Assembly: GCF_900111685.1 (NCBI RefSeq)
Contig: NZ_FOHX01000025.1
Location: 1-64,000 of the forward strand
Origin: Nonomuraea wenchangensis
GTDB taxonomy: Bacteria > Actinomycetota > Actinomycetes > Streptosporangiales > Streptosporangiaceae
DNA: 64,000 nucleotides
Direction of reading: 5' to 3'
The notes below the pieces were generated by a model. The model worked only from the letters and a program-made list of their open reading frames with translations, was not told the origin of the DNA and ran no database searches. Shown piece after piece: positions 53,841 to 61,515 of this stretch (positions within the stretch are counted from its first letter, which is position 1; the number at the start of each line of letters is the position of its first letter). The position numbers and the translations under genes were made by a program.

Positions 53841-54794
53841 ATGCGCCGTCATCGTATCGCCGTGGTCGCGCTCAACCACTTCGCCCCGCTCGACTTCGGC
53901 ATCCCCGGCCAGGTCTTCTGGGCCGCCGAGACCCCCGGCGGCGAGAAACTGTACGAGGTCGTGACCTGCTCCGAGGGCCGCCGGCCGGTGCGCTGCTCGG
54001 CGGGCTACAGCGTCCAGCCCGACCACGACCTCGACGTGCTCGACACAGCCGACACCGTCCTCGTGCCCGGCATCCACGCGGGCCGGGTGCTCAAGGACGG
54101 CACGCTCTCCGCCGGGCTGCGCGCCGCCCTGCGCGGCCGGCCGCGGGTGATGTCGATCTGCACGGGGGCGTTCGTGCTGGCCGCGGCCGGGCTACTCGAC
54201 GGCCGTCCGGCCACCACGCACTGGCGGGAGGCGCCCCGGTTCGCGGAGCTGTTCCCGCAGGTGAAGCTGGACCCCGACGTCCTGTTCGTGGACGACGGCG
54301 ACGTGCTGACCTCGGCCGGCGTGGCCGCGGGCATGGACCTGTGCCTGCACGTCATCCGGCGCGACCACGGCAGCGAGGTGGCCAACCGCACCGCCCGCCG
54401 GTGCGTGATGCCGCCGTGGCGGGAGGGCGGCCAGGCGCAGTACGTCGAGCGTCCGTTGCCGCACGAGCCGGCCGGCGGCCTGGGCGCGACCCGGGAGTGG
54501 ATGCTCGCCCACCTCGACCGCCCGCTCGACCTCAACGCCCTCGCCGGGCACGCCAGGATGAGCGTACGCACCTTCACCCGGCGCTTCCGCGAGGAGACCG
54601 GGGTGAGCCCGGCCAGATGGCTGGCCGCCCAGCGGGTGCAGCACGCCAGGCACCTGCTGGAGACCACCGATCTCGGGGTGGAGGAGGTGGCGAGGCGGGC
54701 CGGGTTCGGCACGGCGGTCTCGCTGCGCCAGCACCTGCACGCGGCGGTGGGGGTGGCGCCGCTGGCGTACCGGCACACGTTCCGGCGGGTGTGA
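53841..54794 (+). CDS. GlxA-family transcriptional regulator (DJ-1/PfpI plus AraC domain)
   Basis: A 317-residue activator with an N-terminal DJ-1/PfpI-like domain (IAVVALNHFAPLDFGIPGQV, then VMSICTGAFVLAAAGLLDGR, with the Cys of the nucleophile elbow). A C-terminal AraC helix-turn-helix pair follows (LNALAGHARMSVRTFTRRFR and VEEVARRAGFGTAVSLRQHL). THWREAPRFAELFP is typical of the group. ATG at 53841 begins the domain; an ATG at 53823 is also in frame. AAGAAT lies six bases before 53841, suggesting a leaderless mRNA. It is divergent from the MFS carrier. Confidence 0.92.
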   Translation: MRRHRIAVVALNHFAPLDFGIPGQVFWAAETPGGEKLYEVVTCSEGRRPVRCSAGYSVQPDHDLDVLDTADTVLVPGIHAGRVLKDGTLSAGLRAALRGRPRVMSICTGAFVLAAAGLLDGRPATTHWREAPRFAELFPQVKLDPDVLFVDDGDVLTSAGVAAGMDLCLHVIRRDHGSEVANRTARRCVMPPWREGGQAQYVERPLPHEPAGGLGATREWMLAHLDRPLDLNALAGHARMSVRTFTRRFREETGVSPARWLAAQRVQHARHLLETTDLGVEEVARRAGFGTAVSLRQHLHAAVGVAPLAYRHTFRRV

Positions 54795-54831
54795 TCTACC
54801 GCCGCGTCCGCGTTCCACCTAAAGTCGGGAC

Positions 54832-55659
54832 ATGACCGAGACGGACCGCGTGCCGGCCGGGATCGACCCCAACGTGCCGAGCGTCGCCCGCATGTACGAC
54901 TACTACCTCGGCGGCCGGGACAACTTCGCCGTGGACCGCGAGGCCGCCGAGAAGATGATCGAGCTCGGCCGGCGGCTCGGCAACGACGCCCGCGAGATCG
55001 CCCTCGCCAACCGCGCCTTCCTCGGCCGGGCGGTGCGCATGCTGGCCGAGGCGGGCGTGCGTCAGTTCCTGGACATCGGCGCAGGGCTGCCCACACAGGA
55101 CAACGTCCACCAGGTCGCGCGGCGGCACGGGCCGGGCTCGCGGGTCGTCTACGTGGACAACGATCCGATCGTCCTCACCCACGCCCGCGCCCTGCTCGCC
55201 ACGGACCCCGACGTGATCGTGGTGCAGGGCGACCTCAAGGACGCGGACGCGATCTTCGACGACCCGCGCGTGGCCGGGCACCTGGACCTGTCGCGGCCGT
55301 TCGCCGTCCTGATGGTCGCCGTGCTGCACTTCGTCCCCGACGACGCCGAGGCCGGACGCATCGCGGCGCGGGTGCGGGAGCGGCTGCGCCCGGGCGGGCA
55401 CCTCGTGCTGTCCCACCTGTACGCGGGCGACGCCGGCGAGGACGCCGTGCTGGCCGGACGCCAGGTGTACGCGAACACGCCCTCCGGCGGCCTCGTGCGG
55501 CGCGGCCACGACCAGATCGCGGCCTTCTTCGACGGGCTGGAGCTGGTCGGGCCCGGCGTGGTGCCGGTCGCCGACTGGACGCCGGACGGCGCGCCCGGCG
55601 GGGAGCACGACTACGTGAGGTCCGGCATCCTGGCCGGCGTCGGCCGCGTCCCGGCCTAG
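54832..55659 (+). CDS. SAM-dependent methyltransferase, SAV2177/DUF574 family
   Basis: A 275-residue methyltransferase-like protein of a family expanded in Streptomyces and Streptosporangiaceae. Signatures are DPNVPSVARMYDYYLGGRDNF, ANRAFLGRAVRMLAEAGVRQ, motif I FLDIGAGLPTQDNVHQVAR, YVDNDPIVLTHARALL and VLMVAVLHFVPD. No substrate is known for the family. ATG at 54832 is six bases after TAAAGT (54820-54825), again a leaderless layout. It is convergent with the VOC gene, 7 bases apart. Confidence 0.92.
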   Translation: MTETDRVPAGIDPNVPSVARMYDYYLGGRDNFAVDREAAEKMIELGRRLGNDAREIALANRAFLGRAVRMLAEAGVRQFLDIGAGLPTQDNVHQVARRHGPGSRVVYVDNDPIVLTHARALLATDPDVIVVQGDLKDADAIFDDPRVAGHLDLSRPFAVLMVAVLHFVPDDAEAGRIAARVRERLRPGGHLVLSHLYAGDAGEDAVLAGRQVYANTPSGGLVRRGHDQIAAFFDGLELVGPGVVPVADWTPDGAPGGEHDYVRSGILAGVGRVPA

Positions 55660-55666
55660 CCCCTTC

Positions 55667-56089
55667 TCACGCGGCCTGCGGGCCGACCACGTCCACCACC
55701 CAGGTGACGCCGAAACGGTCCTTCAGCATGCCGTAGAGCGCCGCCCACTCGGCGGGCCCGAACGGCCGCAGCACGCTCGCCCCGACGGCGAGCTTCTCCC
55801 AGTAGGCGGTCACCTCGGCGGCGTCCTGGCCGCGCAGCGAGAGGAAGAACGCGTTCTGGCCCTGGTCCCACGGCTGGCCCGACGGCACGTCGTAGGCCAT
55901 CACGCGGAACCCGTTGGGCGCGCTCACCTGGCCCCACATGACCTGGCCGGCCTCGGCCGGGTCCTGGACGTTCCCGGCGTCCTGGTAGGTGACGGCGACC
56001 ACGTCGCCGCCGAACACGGACTGGTAGAAGGCGAGCGCCTCGCGGGCGTCGCCACGGAAGTTGAGGTGGGTCACGGCGTCGACGGACAT
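55667..56089 (-). CDS. VOC/PhnB-like (glyoxalase superfamily) protein
   Basis: A 140-residue protein of the vicinal oxygen chelate superfamily, PhnB-like group: VTHLNFRGDAREALAFYQSVF, GQVSAPNGFRVMAYDVP, FFLSLRGQDAAEVTAYWEKL and FGPAEWAALYGMLKDRFGVTWVVDV. PhnB-like members often lack clear metal ligands and have no known reaction. ATG at 56089 follows AAGGAGCG; the longer open frame upstream is not supported. It is preceded by 122 bases without other features before the small gene at 56212. Confidence 0.87.
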   Translation of the reverse strand: MSVDAVTHLNFRGDAREALAFYQSVFGGDVVAVTYQDAGNVQDPAEAGQVMWGQVSAPNGFRVMAYDVPSGQPWDQGQNAFFLSLRGQDAAEVTAYWEKLAVGASVLRPFGPAEWAALYGMLKDRFGVTWVVDVVGPQAA

Positions 56090-56211
56090 GATCGCTCCTT
56101 GCGCTGTCAGACGGTGGTCAGCGAGCGGGCGCTTTCCCGGCCCGCTCGATGACCACCGTGCCAGCCGAAGCGGCCAGGTTGTGTCCTCTTCCCGCCGTGA
56201 CCCCACCCGCC

Positions 56212-56478
56212 TCACAGCAGCAGCAGCGCGTCCGCCACCGGAACGGTGCTGTAGTCCTCGCCCGCGACCGGGCGGATGTCCTCCCACGGCACCCAGCGCG
56301 CCTGCCCCTCGTGCGCGACGCCGTCGTCCGCCGGCCGCGCCCGCGGCGGCCACAGCAGGAAACCCCAACGTTCGCCCGCGGCGTCGTCACCCCAGGCGAG
56401 CAGATAGCGCGCCGCGCCGGCGCGAAGAACGATCGGCGGCCGCCAGAGCTCGGGAAGTTCCTTCGGCGTGAGATCCAT
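56212..56478 (-). CDS. Small protein of 88 residues under a LexA-type box, unknown function
   Basis: A short ORF beginning MDLTPKELPELWRPPIVLRA and continuing YLLAWGDDAAGERWGFLLWP and WVPWEDIRPVAGEDYSTVP. It has five Trp in 88 residues, no Cys, no membrane helix and no known domain. The ATG at 56478 is exactly six bases after a perfect TATAAT, so the mRNA is probably leaderless. A palindrome matching the actinobacterial SOS box overlaps the promoter. This makes it a candidate DNA-damage-inducible gene. It sits between the VOC gene and a GlxA-type regulator, all on the minus strand, but has its own promoter. Confidence 0.72.
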   Translation of the reverse strand: MDLTPKELPELWRPPIVLRAGAARYLLAWGDDAAGERWGFLLWPPRARPADDGVAHEGQARWVPWEDIRPVAGEDYSTVPVADALLLL

Positions 56479-56484
56479 GTCACC

Positions 56485-56505
56485 ATTATACGAACGCCAG
56501 TTCGA
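56485..56505 (-). promoter_or_regulatory. LexA/SOS-type box joined to a TATAAT promoter
   Basis: CGAAC-GCCA-GTTCG (56491-56504) is a perfect inverted repeat. With flanks it reads ACGAAC-N4-GTTCGA, one mismatch from the actinobacterial LexA consensus TCGAAC-N4-GTTCGA. The -10 TATAAT (56490-56485) abuts it and shares its outer base. LexA bound here would block the promoter. Confidence 0.72.
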
Positions 56506-56514
56506 TATCGCCAC

Positions 56515-57522
56515 CTATAGAGAGCGGGCGGTCTCGCCCCCGGTGACGGCGAACGCCCTGCGGTAGGCGGACGGCGACGTCCGCATGGCCCTGGCGAAGT
56601 GCCGCCGGAACGTCACCGCGCTCTCGAACCCCACCGCCGCCCCGATCTCCTCCACCGGCGCCCCCGTGGACTCCAGCATCGGCAGGCTGGCCGCCACCCG
56701 CTGCGCGATCACCCACCGCAGCGGGCTGGTGCCGGTCCGCCGGTGGAAGTGCCTGATGAACGAGCGCTGCGACATGGTCGCCACCCGCGCCAGGTCGGCC
56801 ACCGTGATCGGCCGGGCCAGGTGCTCCATGGCCCACGCCATCGCCCGCGCCACCGCGTCGTCGCCGCCGACCGGCGTGACCGCCGCCTCGATGAACTGGG
56901 CCTGCCCGCCCTCCCGGTGCGGCGGCACGACCAGGCGGCGGGCGACGGCGTTGGCGACGCGCGGGCCGTGGTCGGTGCGGACGAGGTGGATCAGCAGGTC
57001 GAGCCCCGCGGCGCTGCCCGCGCTGGTCAGCACGTCGCCGTCGTCCACGTACAGGACCGAGGGGTTGACCCGGACGGCGGGGAAGCGTTCCTGGAGCAGG
57101 GCCGCGTACCTCCAGTGGGTGGTGGCCGGGCGGCCGTCGAGCAGCCCGGCGGCGGCCAGCGCGAAGGCGCCCGAGCAGATCGACACCAGCCGCGCGCCAC
57201 GCCCGTGCGCCCGGCGCAGCGCCGCCACGAGCGGGGCAGGCACCGGCCCGCGCACGTCCGCCACCCCGGGGACGATCACCGTGTCGGCCTCGGCCAGCAC
57301 GTCGAGGCCGTGCTCGGCGCTCATGGTGAATCCGCCCACCACGCGCAGCGGCTCCGGGGACGCCGCGCACACCCTGAGGTCGTACCAGGGGACGCCGTAC
57401 TCGGCCAGCTCGGGCCGTGGCAGCCCGAACAGCTCCACCACGCAGCCCAGCTCGAACGGCGCCATCCCGTCGAAGGCCAGCGCGGCGACCCGGTGCGGCC
57501 GGGCCGGGTCGGGGAGGAGCAT
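56515..57522 (-). CDS. GlxA-family transcriptional regulator (second copy)
   Basis: A 335-residue DJ-1/PfpI plus AraC regulator of the same architecture as the one at 53841. It has VAALAFDGMAPFELGCVVEL, LVSICSGAFALAAAGLLDGRP, THWRYAALLQERFP, VLYVDDGDVLTSAGSAAGLD, then two helix-turn-helix units (VADLARVATMSQRSFIRHFH and VEEIGAAVGFESAVTFRRHF). ATG at 57522 follows TAACAT by six bases (leaderless). It is divergent from the type III PKS operon with 42 bases between starts and is the obvious candidate to control it. Confidence 0.92.
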   Translation of the reverse strand: MLLPDPARPHRVAALAFDGMAPFELGCVVELFGLPRPELAEYGVPWYDLRVCAASPEPLRVVGGFTMSAEHGLDVLAEADTVIVPGVADVRGPVPAPLVAALRRAHGRGARLVSICSGAFALAAAGLLDGRPATTHWRYAALLQERFPAVRVNPSVLYVDDGDVLTSAGSAAGLDLLIHLVRTDHGPRVANAVARRLVVPPHREGGQAQFIEAAVTPVGGDDAVARAMAWAMEHLARPITVADLARVATMSQRSFIRHFHRRTGTSPLRWVIAQRVAASLPMLESTGAPVEEIGAAVGFESAVTFRRHFARAMRTSPSAYRRAFAVTGGETARSL

Positions 57523-57564
57523 GAGCGCATGTTAGCCGGGCTCCTCCAGCGGCAGAGGAAGTGC

Positions 57565-58584
57565 ATGCATATCTCGGCGGTACAGACGGTTCTCCCCGAT
57601 CACCGCTACGAGCAGGCGGAGATCACCGAGGCGTTCGCCCGTCTGACCCACTGCGACGAGGACCTCCTGCGGCGCTTCCACGAGGCGACCGGCGTGACGG
57701 GCCGCAGTCTGGCGCTCCCGCTGGAGGACTACGCCAAGCTCGACTCCTTCGGCCGCGCCAACGACGCGTACGTGGAGGTCGGCCTCGACCTGACCGAGCG
57801 GGCGCTGACGGCCGCGCTCGACCAGGCGGGCGTGGAGCCGAAGAGGGTCGATCACCTGCTGTTCTGCTCGACCACGGGCCTGGCCACGCCCTCGCTGGAC
57901 GCGCGGCTGGCCAAACGCATGGGGCTGCGGCCTGACGTCAAGCGGCTGCCGGTGTTCGGGCTGGGGTGCGCGGCCGGGGCGTCGGGCCTGTCCCGCCTGT
58001 ACGACTACCTGCGCGGCTGGCCGGACCACGTCGCGGCCCTGGTGTGCCTGGAGCTGTGCTCGCTCACCATCCAGCGGGACGACACCTCGATCGCGAACCT
58101 CGTGGCGAGCGGCCTGTTCGGCGACGCCGCGGGGGCCGTCGTGGCGACTGGGCGCGGACGGGGGCCGGAGGTCGTGGCGACCCGCAGCCGGCTCTACCCC
58201 GGCACCGAGCACCTGATGGGCTGGGAGGTCGGCGACCACGGCTTCCGCATCGTCCTGGACGCCGACCTGACCGATTTCGTCGAGGAGGTGCTGGCGGGCG
58301 ACATCCGGGCCTTCCTCGCCGACTACGGCCTGACCCCCGACCAGGTGGGCACCTGGATCTGCCACCCCGGCGGCCCCAAGGTCATCGAGAAGATCGTGGA
58401 GACGCTGGGCCTGCCGCCGAAGGCGGTCGAGGTGACCTGGCGCTCGCTGCGCCGGCACGGCAACCTGTCGTCCGTGTCGGTGCTCAACGTGCTGCAGGAG
58501 ACGCGCGGCCGGCCGGGGGCGCCCGCGGTGCTGATGGCCCTGGGGCCGGGCTTCTCCGCCGAGCTGCTCCTGCTGCACTGGTGA
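57565..58584 (+). CDS. Type III polyketide synthase (chalcone/stilbene-synthase family)
   Basis: A 339-residue homodimeric ketosynthase that extends an acyl-CoA starter with malonyl-type units. The catalytic triad is complete: Cys135 in FGLGCAAGASGL, His267 in ICHPGGPKVIEK and Asn300 in RHGNLSSVS. The N-terminal HISAVQTVLPDHRYEQAEI is typical of bacterial members, and the closing LGPGFSAELLLLHW is the family C-terminus. Similar enzymes make alkylpyrones or alkylresorcinols from fatty acyl starters. ATG at 57565 follows GAGGAAG. It overlaps the methyltransferase gene by 4 bp (GTGA), the first of a three-gene coupled operon. Confidence 0.95.
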   Translation: MHISAVQTVLPDHRYEQAEITEAFARLTHCDEDLLRRFHEATGVTGRSLALPLEDYAKLDSFGRANDAYVEVGLDLTERALTAALDQAGVEPKRVDHLLFCSTTGLATPSLDARLAKRMGLRPDVKRLPVFGLGCAAGASGLSRLYDYLRGWPDHVAALVCLELCSLTIQRDDTSIANLVASGLFGDAAGAVVATGRGRGPEVVATRSRLYPGTEHLMGWEVGDHGFRIVLDADLTDFVEEVLAGDIRAFLADYGLTPDQVGTWICHPGGPKVIEKIVETLGLPPKAVEVTWRSLRRHGNLSSVSVLNVLQETRGRPGAPAVLMALGPGFSAELLLLHW

Positions 58585-59093
58585 GCGCCTACCTGGTGCT
58601 GATCGGGCTGGTCGTCATGGAACGGCTGGCCGAGCTGGTCGTGGCCCGGCGCAACCTGGCGTGGGCGCGTGCGCGGGGCGGCGTCGAGCACGGCAGGGGC
58701 CACTACCCCTGGATCGTGGCGGCGCACGTGGCGCTCCTGGTGGCCGCGCCGGCCGAGGTGTGGCTGCTCGACCGGCCGTTCGTGCCGGCGCTGGGCTGGC
58801 CGATGCTGGCCGTGGTGCTGCTCGCGCAGGCGCTGCGCTGGTGGTGCGTCGCGACGCTGGGGCGTCAGTGGAACACGCGGGTGGTCGTGGTGCCGGGGCT
58901 GCCGCTGGTGAGCGGCGGGCCGTACCGGTGGGTGCGGCACCCCAACTACGTGGCCGTCGTGGCGGAGGGGGTGGCGCTGCCGCTCGTCCACACCGCCTGG
59001 CTCACCGCGCTGGTCTTCACCGCGGCCAACGCGGTCCTTCTGACGATTCGGATCACGGAGGAGGACCGGGCGCTGGCATCCTGTAGCTCATGA
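58581..59093 (+). CDS. Isoprenylcysteine-carboxyl-methyltransferase-family (ICMT) membrane protein
   Basis: A 170-residue protein with about four membrane helices. The C-terminal GGPYRWVRHPNYVAVVAEGVALPL (SAM-binding core) and late ITEEDRAL are the ICMT/PEMT signature. In Bacillus the partner of a type III PKS (BpsB next to BpsA) is such a protein and methylates the alkylpyrone hydroxyl; the same role is likely here by gene order. GTG at 58581 overlaps the PKS stop, and its stop overlaps the next start (ATGA). Confidence 0.9.
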   Translation: MSAYLVLIGLVVMERLAELVVARRNLAWARARGGVEHGRGHYPWIVAAHVALLVAAPAEVWLLDRPFVPALGWPMLAVVLLAQALRWWCVATLGRQWNTRVVVVPGLPLVSGGPYRWVRHPNYVAVVAEGVALPLVHTAWLTALVFTAANAVLLTIRITEEDRALASCSS

Positions 59094-59638
59094 GAGAAGA
59101 GTTGCTGCCGATGCTGCGCGGGGCCGCCCAGCGCACCGCCGACCTGGTCACCAGCGTTCCCGAGGAGGAGCTCGGCCGGCCCACGCCGTGCTCGGAGTTC
59201 GACGTCAGGGGGCTGGTCAACCATATGGAGTGGGCCGTCTCCCTGTTCGAGTCGGTCGCGGGCGGTGGCGGGTTCCCGCCGCAGAAGGACTACACCGGCG
59301 ACTTCCCGGAGCGGGCCGAGCGCATGCTGATCGCCTGGGACAAGCCGGAGTCGTGGGAGGGCGTCAGCGAGGCCATGGGCGGGCTGCCGCGCACGGTCAT
59401 CGCCCACATGGCGCTCACCGACCTGGTCGCCCACGGCTGGGACCTCTCCCGTGCGACCGGCCGCGGCTACGAGGTGGAGGAGGCGACCGCCGCCAGGCTG
59501 CTCGCCTTCGCCAGGGACATGGCGCCGATCGGCCGGGCGCGGGGCGCGTTCGGCGAGGAGGTCGCCGTGCCGCAGGACGCGCCCGCGCTGGAGAGGTTCC
59601 TCGGCCTCATCGGCCGGGATCCGGCCTGGAGACCGTGA
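59090..59638 (+). CDS. TIGR03086-family (DinB/maleylpyruvate-isomerase-like) protein
   Basis: A 182-residue helical-bundle protein: EELGRPTPCSEFDVRGLVNHMEWAV (with the metal-binding His of VNHMEW), later VIAHMALTDLVAHGWDLSRATG with two more candidate His ligands. This DinB-like family binds a divalent metal and includes mycothiol-dependent enzymes; the actinobacterial TIGR03086 members lack assigned reactions. It is the third gene of the PKS operon, coupled by a 4-bp overlap, and could process or detoxify the polyketide. Its last 32 bases overlap the convergent asparagine-synthase-like gene. Confidence 0.9.
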   Translation: MREELLPMLRGAAQRTADLVTSVPEEELGRPTPCSEFDVRGLVNHMEWAVSLFESVAGGGGFPPQKDYTGDFPERAERMLIAWDKPESWEGVSEAMGGLPRTVIAHMALTDLVAHGWDLSRATGRGYEVEEATAARLLAFARDMAPIGRARGAFGEEVAVPQDAPALERFLGLIGRDPAWRP

Positions 59639-61382
59639 TCGGCTCCAGCCCCTCGGGCTGCTTGCCGGGGTAGAGCCCGGTGAGCAGGGCGCTGACGGTG
59701 TAGAGGTGCCAGGCGAGCGCGGGCTTCTTGACCACAGGGTCGGCGAACAGGGCCCGCGCCTCGTCCGGGTTCACGATGGGCGCGAGCGCGTCGAGGCTGC
59801 CGAGCACCTGCCGGCGCAGCACGTCCGTGAGCGCGGGGCCGGGGCTGGTCCGCCAGCTCCAGCCGCCGCCGGTCTTCACGGTCGGCATGGCGGGCGGCGG
59901 GACGTGGGCCCACGGCAGGCGCCGGGTCAGGCCCTCCGCGAAGCGCCACGGCTTGCCCTCGATCGGCACGTCACGCAGGCGCGGCGCGAAGCGCAGGACG
60001 AGCTGGTAGATCACCTCTTCCGACAGCCGCCAGCGCTGGTCGAGGGCGAGCGCCGCGCGCACCACCCGGTTGTCCAGGAACGGCCGCACCGGGTCGCCGC
60101 GGCGCAGGGCGCCGGCCCGCGCGCTGGCCTGCCACCGGCCGACCTTGTACCAGATGTAGATGTGGTCGAGGGCCTCCAGCCGGTCGGGCCGCTCCTGCCA
60201 GGGGCGGGCCAGCTCGCGGGCGTGCTCGTTGGCCTCGGCGGTGAACAGCTTGTCGTCCTTGCAGAAGGTCGTGGTGATGCGGCGCAGCAGGGCCTTGTCG
60301 CCGAGGTCGGTCTGCAGGAGGTTGAGGCTGCCCGCGCGCAGCGTCTCGCCGCTCTGCCCGGACATGGTGGGCTTGCCGGAGTACGGCAGGTAGCTCACGA
60401 TCGACTCGTACGCCGAGGTCATGCCCTCGCACGTGCGCAACGTCTCCCAGGCGCGGGCCAGCGGGTGCTCCACCAGCACGGCGTCCTTGGCGGCCGTCTG
60501 CGGCGGCGCGATGACCGTGTGCTCGACCTTCAGCTCGGCGGCGATCCGCCGCGCGATGATCACGTCGGGGTGCGTGTCGAGGCCGTTCGTCGTCACCCGG
60601 AACGGCACCCGCGCGGCGTGCAGCAGCGCCGCCAGGACGCGGGTGTCGCGCCCGCCGGTCAGCGCCAGGTTGACCGGCTCGCCCAGGGAGCGCAGCGGCT
60701 CGACGGTGGCGAGCAGCGCGTCGGCAAGCTCGTCCACGGCGGCCCGCTTGGCCCGGCGGTTCGCCGGCGGCGGCGCCGCCTGCGGCAGCGGGGTCTCGAT
60801 GATCACGCGCCGGCCGTCGCGCACCTCGACGCGCGTGCTCGGCCGCAGCGCCGACACCCCCTTGTACGGCGTCTCGTCCGACAGGAAGAACCCCTGCCTG
60901 ACCATCGTCTGGAGCGCCAGGACGTCGTGCTCGACGCGGTCGCCCGGCTGGGCCATCAGATGCACGAGCAGGGCGCGGCTGCCGATGAGGTGCAGGTCGG
61001 GCGTCTCGGCGTGGAAGACGGGGCACACCCGGTTGATCGCGGTGCTCGCGCCCAGCTCGCCGTCGCGCGCGTACCAGGAGGAGAAGCAGCCGCCGAGCGG
61101 GTCGCCGGGGTCGCGGGGCAGCCGGGCGACGTCGGCGGGGTCGGCCAGGTGGCCGTTCAGCCCGATGATCCGGCCACCGTGCTCGGACAGCAGCGGCGGC
61201 AGACGGAGGTCGTCGGGCTCGTTGGTCCAGCCGAGCAGGGAGACGCCTCTGCCGTGCCATTCCCGGCCGCGGATGACGTCCGGGGGCACGGGGAAGGCGA
61301 GCTCGATGACGGAGCGGGCCTTCTCCAGGGCAGGAAGGGGGATCTCCCCGTGCTTGGCGGCTATACCGAGGTAGACGCGCAT
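59607..61382 (-). CDS. Asparagine-synthase-like protein lacking the glutaminase Cys
   Basis: A 591-residue protein of the AsnB superfamily. The C-terminal synthetase domain is clear: NLALTGGRDTRVLAALLHAA (PPi loop, variant of SGGxDS), IARRIAAELKVEHTVI, YLPYSGKPTMSGQSGETLRA and PVRPFLDNRVVRAALALD. The N-terminal part (RVYLGIAAKHGEIPLPALEK; later GLNGHLADPADVARLP and CFSSWYARDG) resembles an Ntn domain. Yet the residue after the start Met is Arg, not the Cys needed for glutamine hydrolysis, so it should use ammonia or form another amide or a lactam. The true start may be 61382 (chosen) or a GTG at 61391. It could act with a peptide or polyketide substrate. It converges on the PKS operon. Confidence 0.87.
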   Translation of the reverse strand: MRVYLGIAAKHGEIPLPALEKARSVIELAFPVPPDVIRGREWHGRGVSLLGWTNEPDDLRLPPLLSEHGGRIIGLNGHLADPADVARLPRDPGDPLGGCFSSWYARDGELGASTAINRVCPVFHAETPDLHLIGSRALLVHLMAQPGDRVEHDVLALQTMVRQGFFLSDETPYKGVSALRPSTRVEVRDGRRVIIETPLPQAAPPPANRRAKRAAVDELADALLATVEPLRSLGEPVNLALTGGRDTRVLAALLHAARVPFRVTTNGLDTHPDVIIARRIAAELKVEHTVIAPPQTAAKDAVLVEHPLARAWETLRTCEGMTSAYESIVSYLPYSGKPTMSGQSGETLRAGSLNLLQTDLGDKALLRRITTTFCKDDKLFTAEANEHARELARPWQERPDRLEALDHIYIWYKVGRWQASARAGALRRGDPVRPFLDNRVVRAALALDQRWRLSEEVIYQLVLRFAPRLRDVPIEGKPWRFAEGLTRRLPWAHVPPPAMPTVKTGGGWSWRTSPGPALTDVLRRQVLGSLDALAPIVNPDEARALFADPVVKKPALAWHLYTVSALLTGLYPGKQPEGLEPITVSRPDPGR

Positions 61383-61515
61383 GCCAGTCACATTTATCTC
61401 ATTTGCGCCGATCGTCACAACTGATCACGTATCGATCGCGGTTTGTGCTCGCTTACGTCACCGCCCCGGCGAACCACCGGTCAGCCGCCGTCGTAAGGGG
61501 TCGGAGGTGGTTGAG

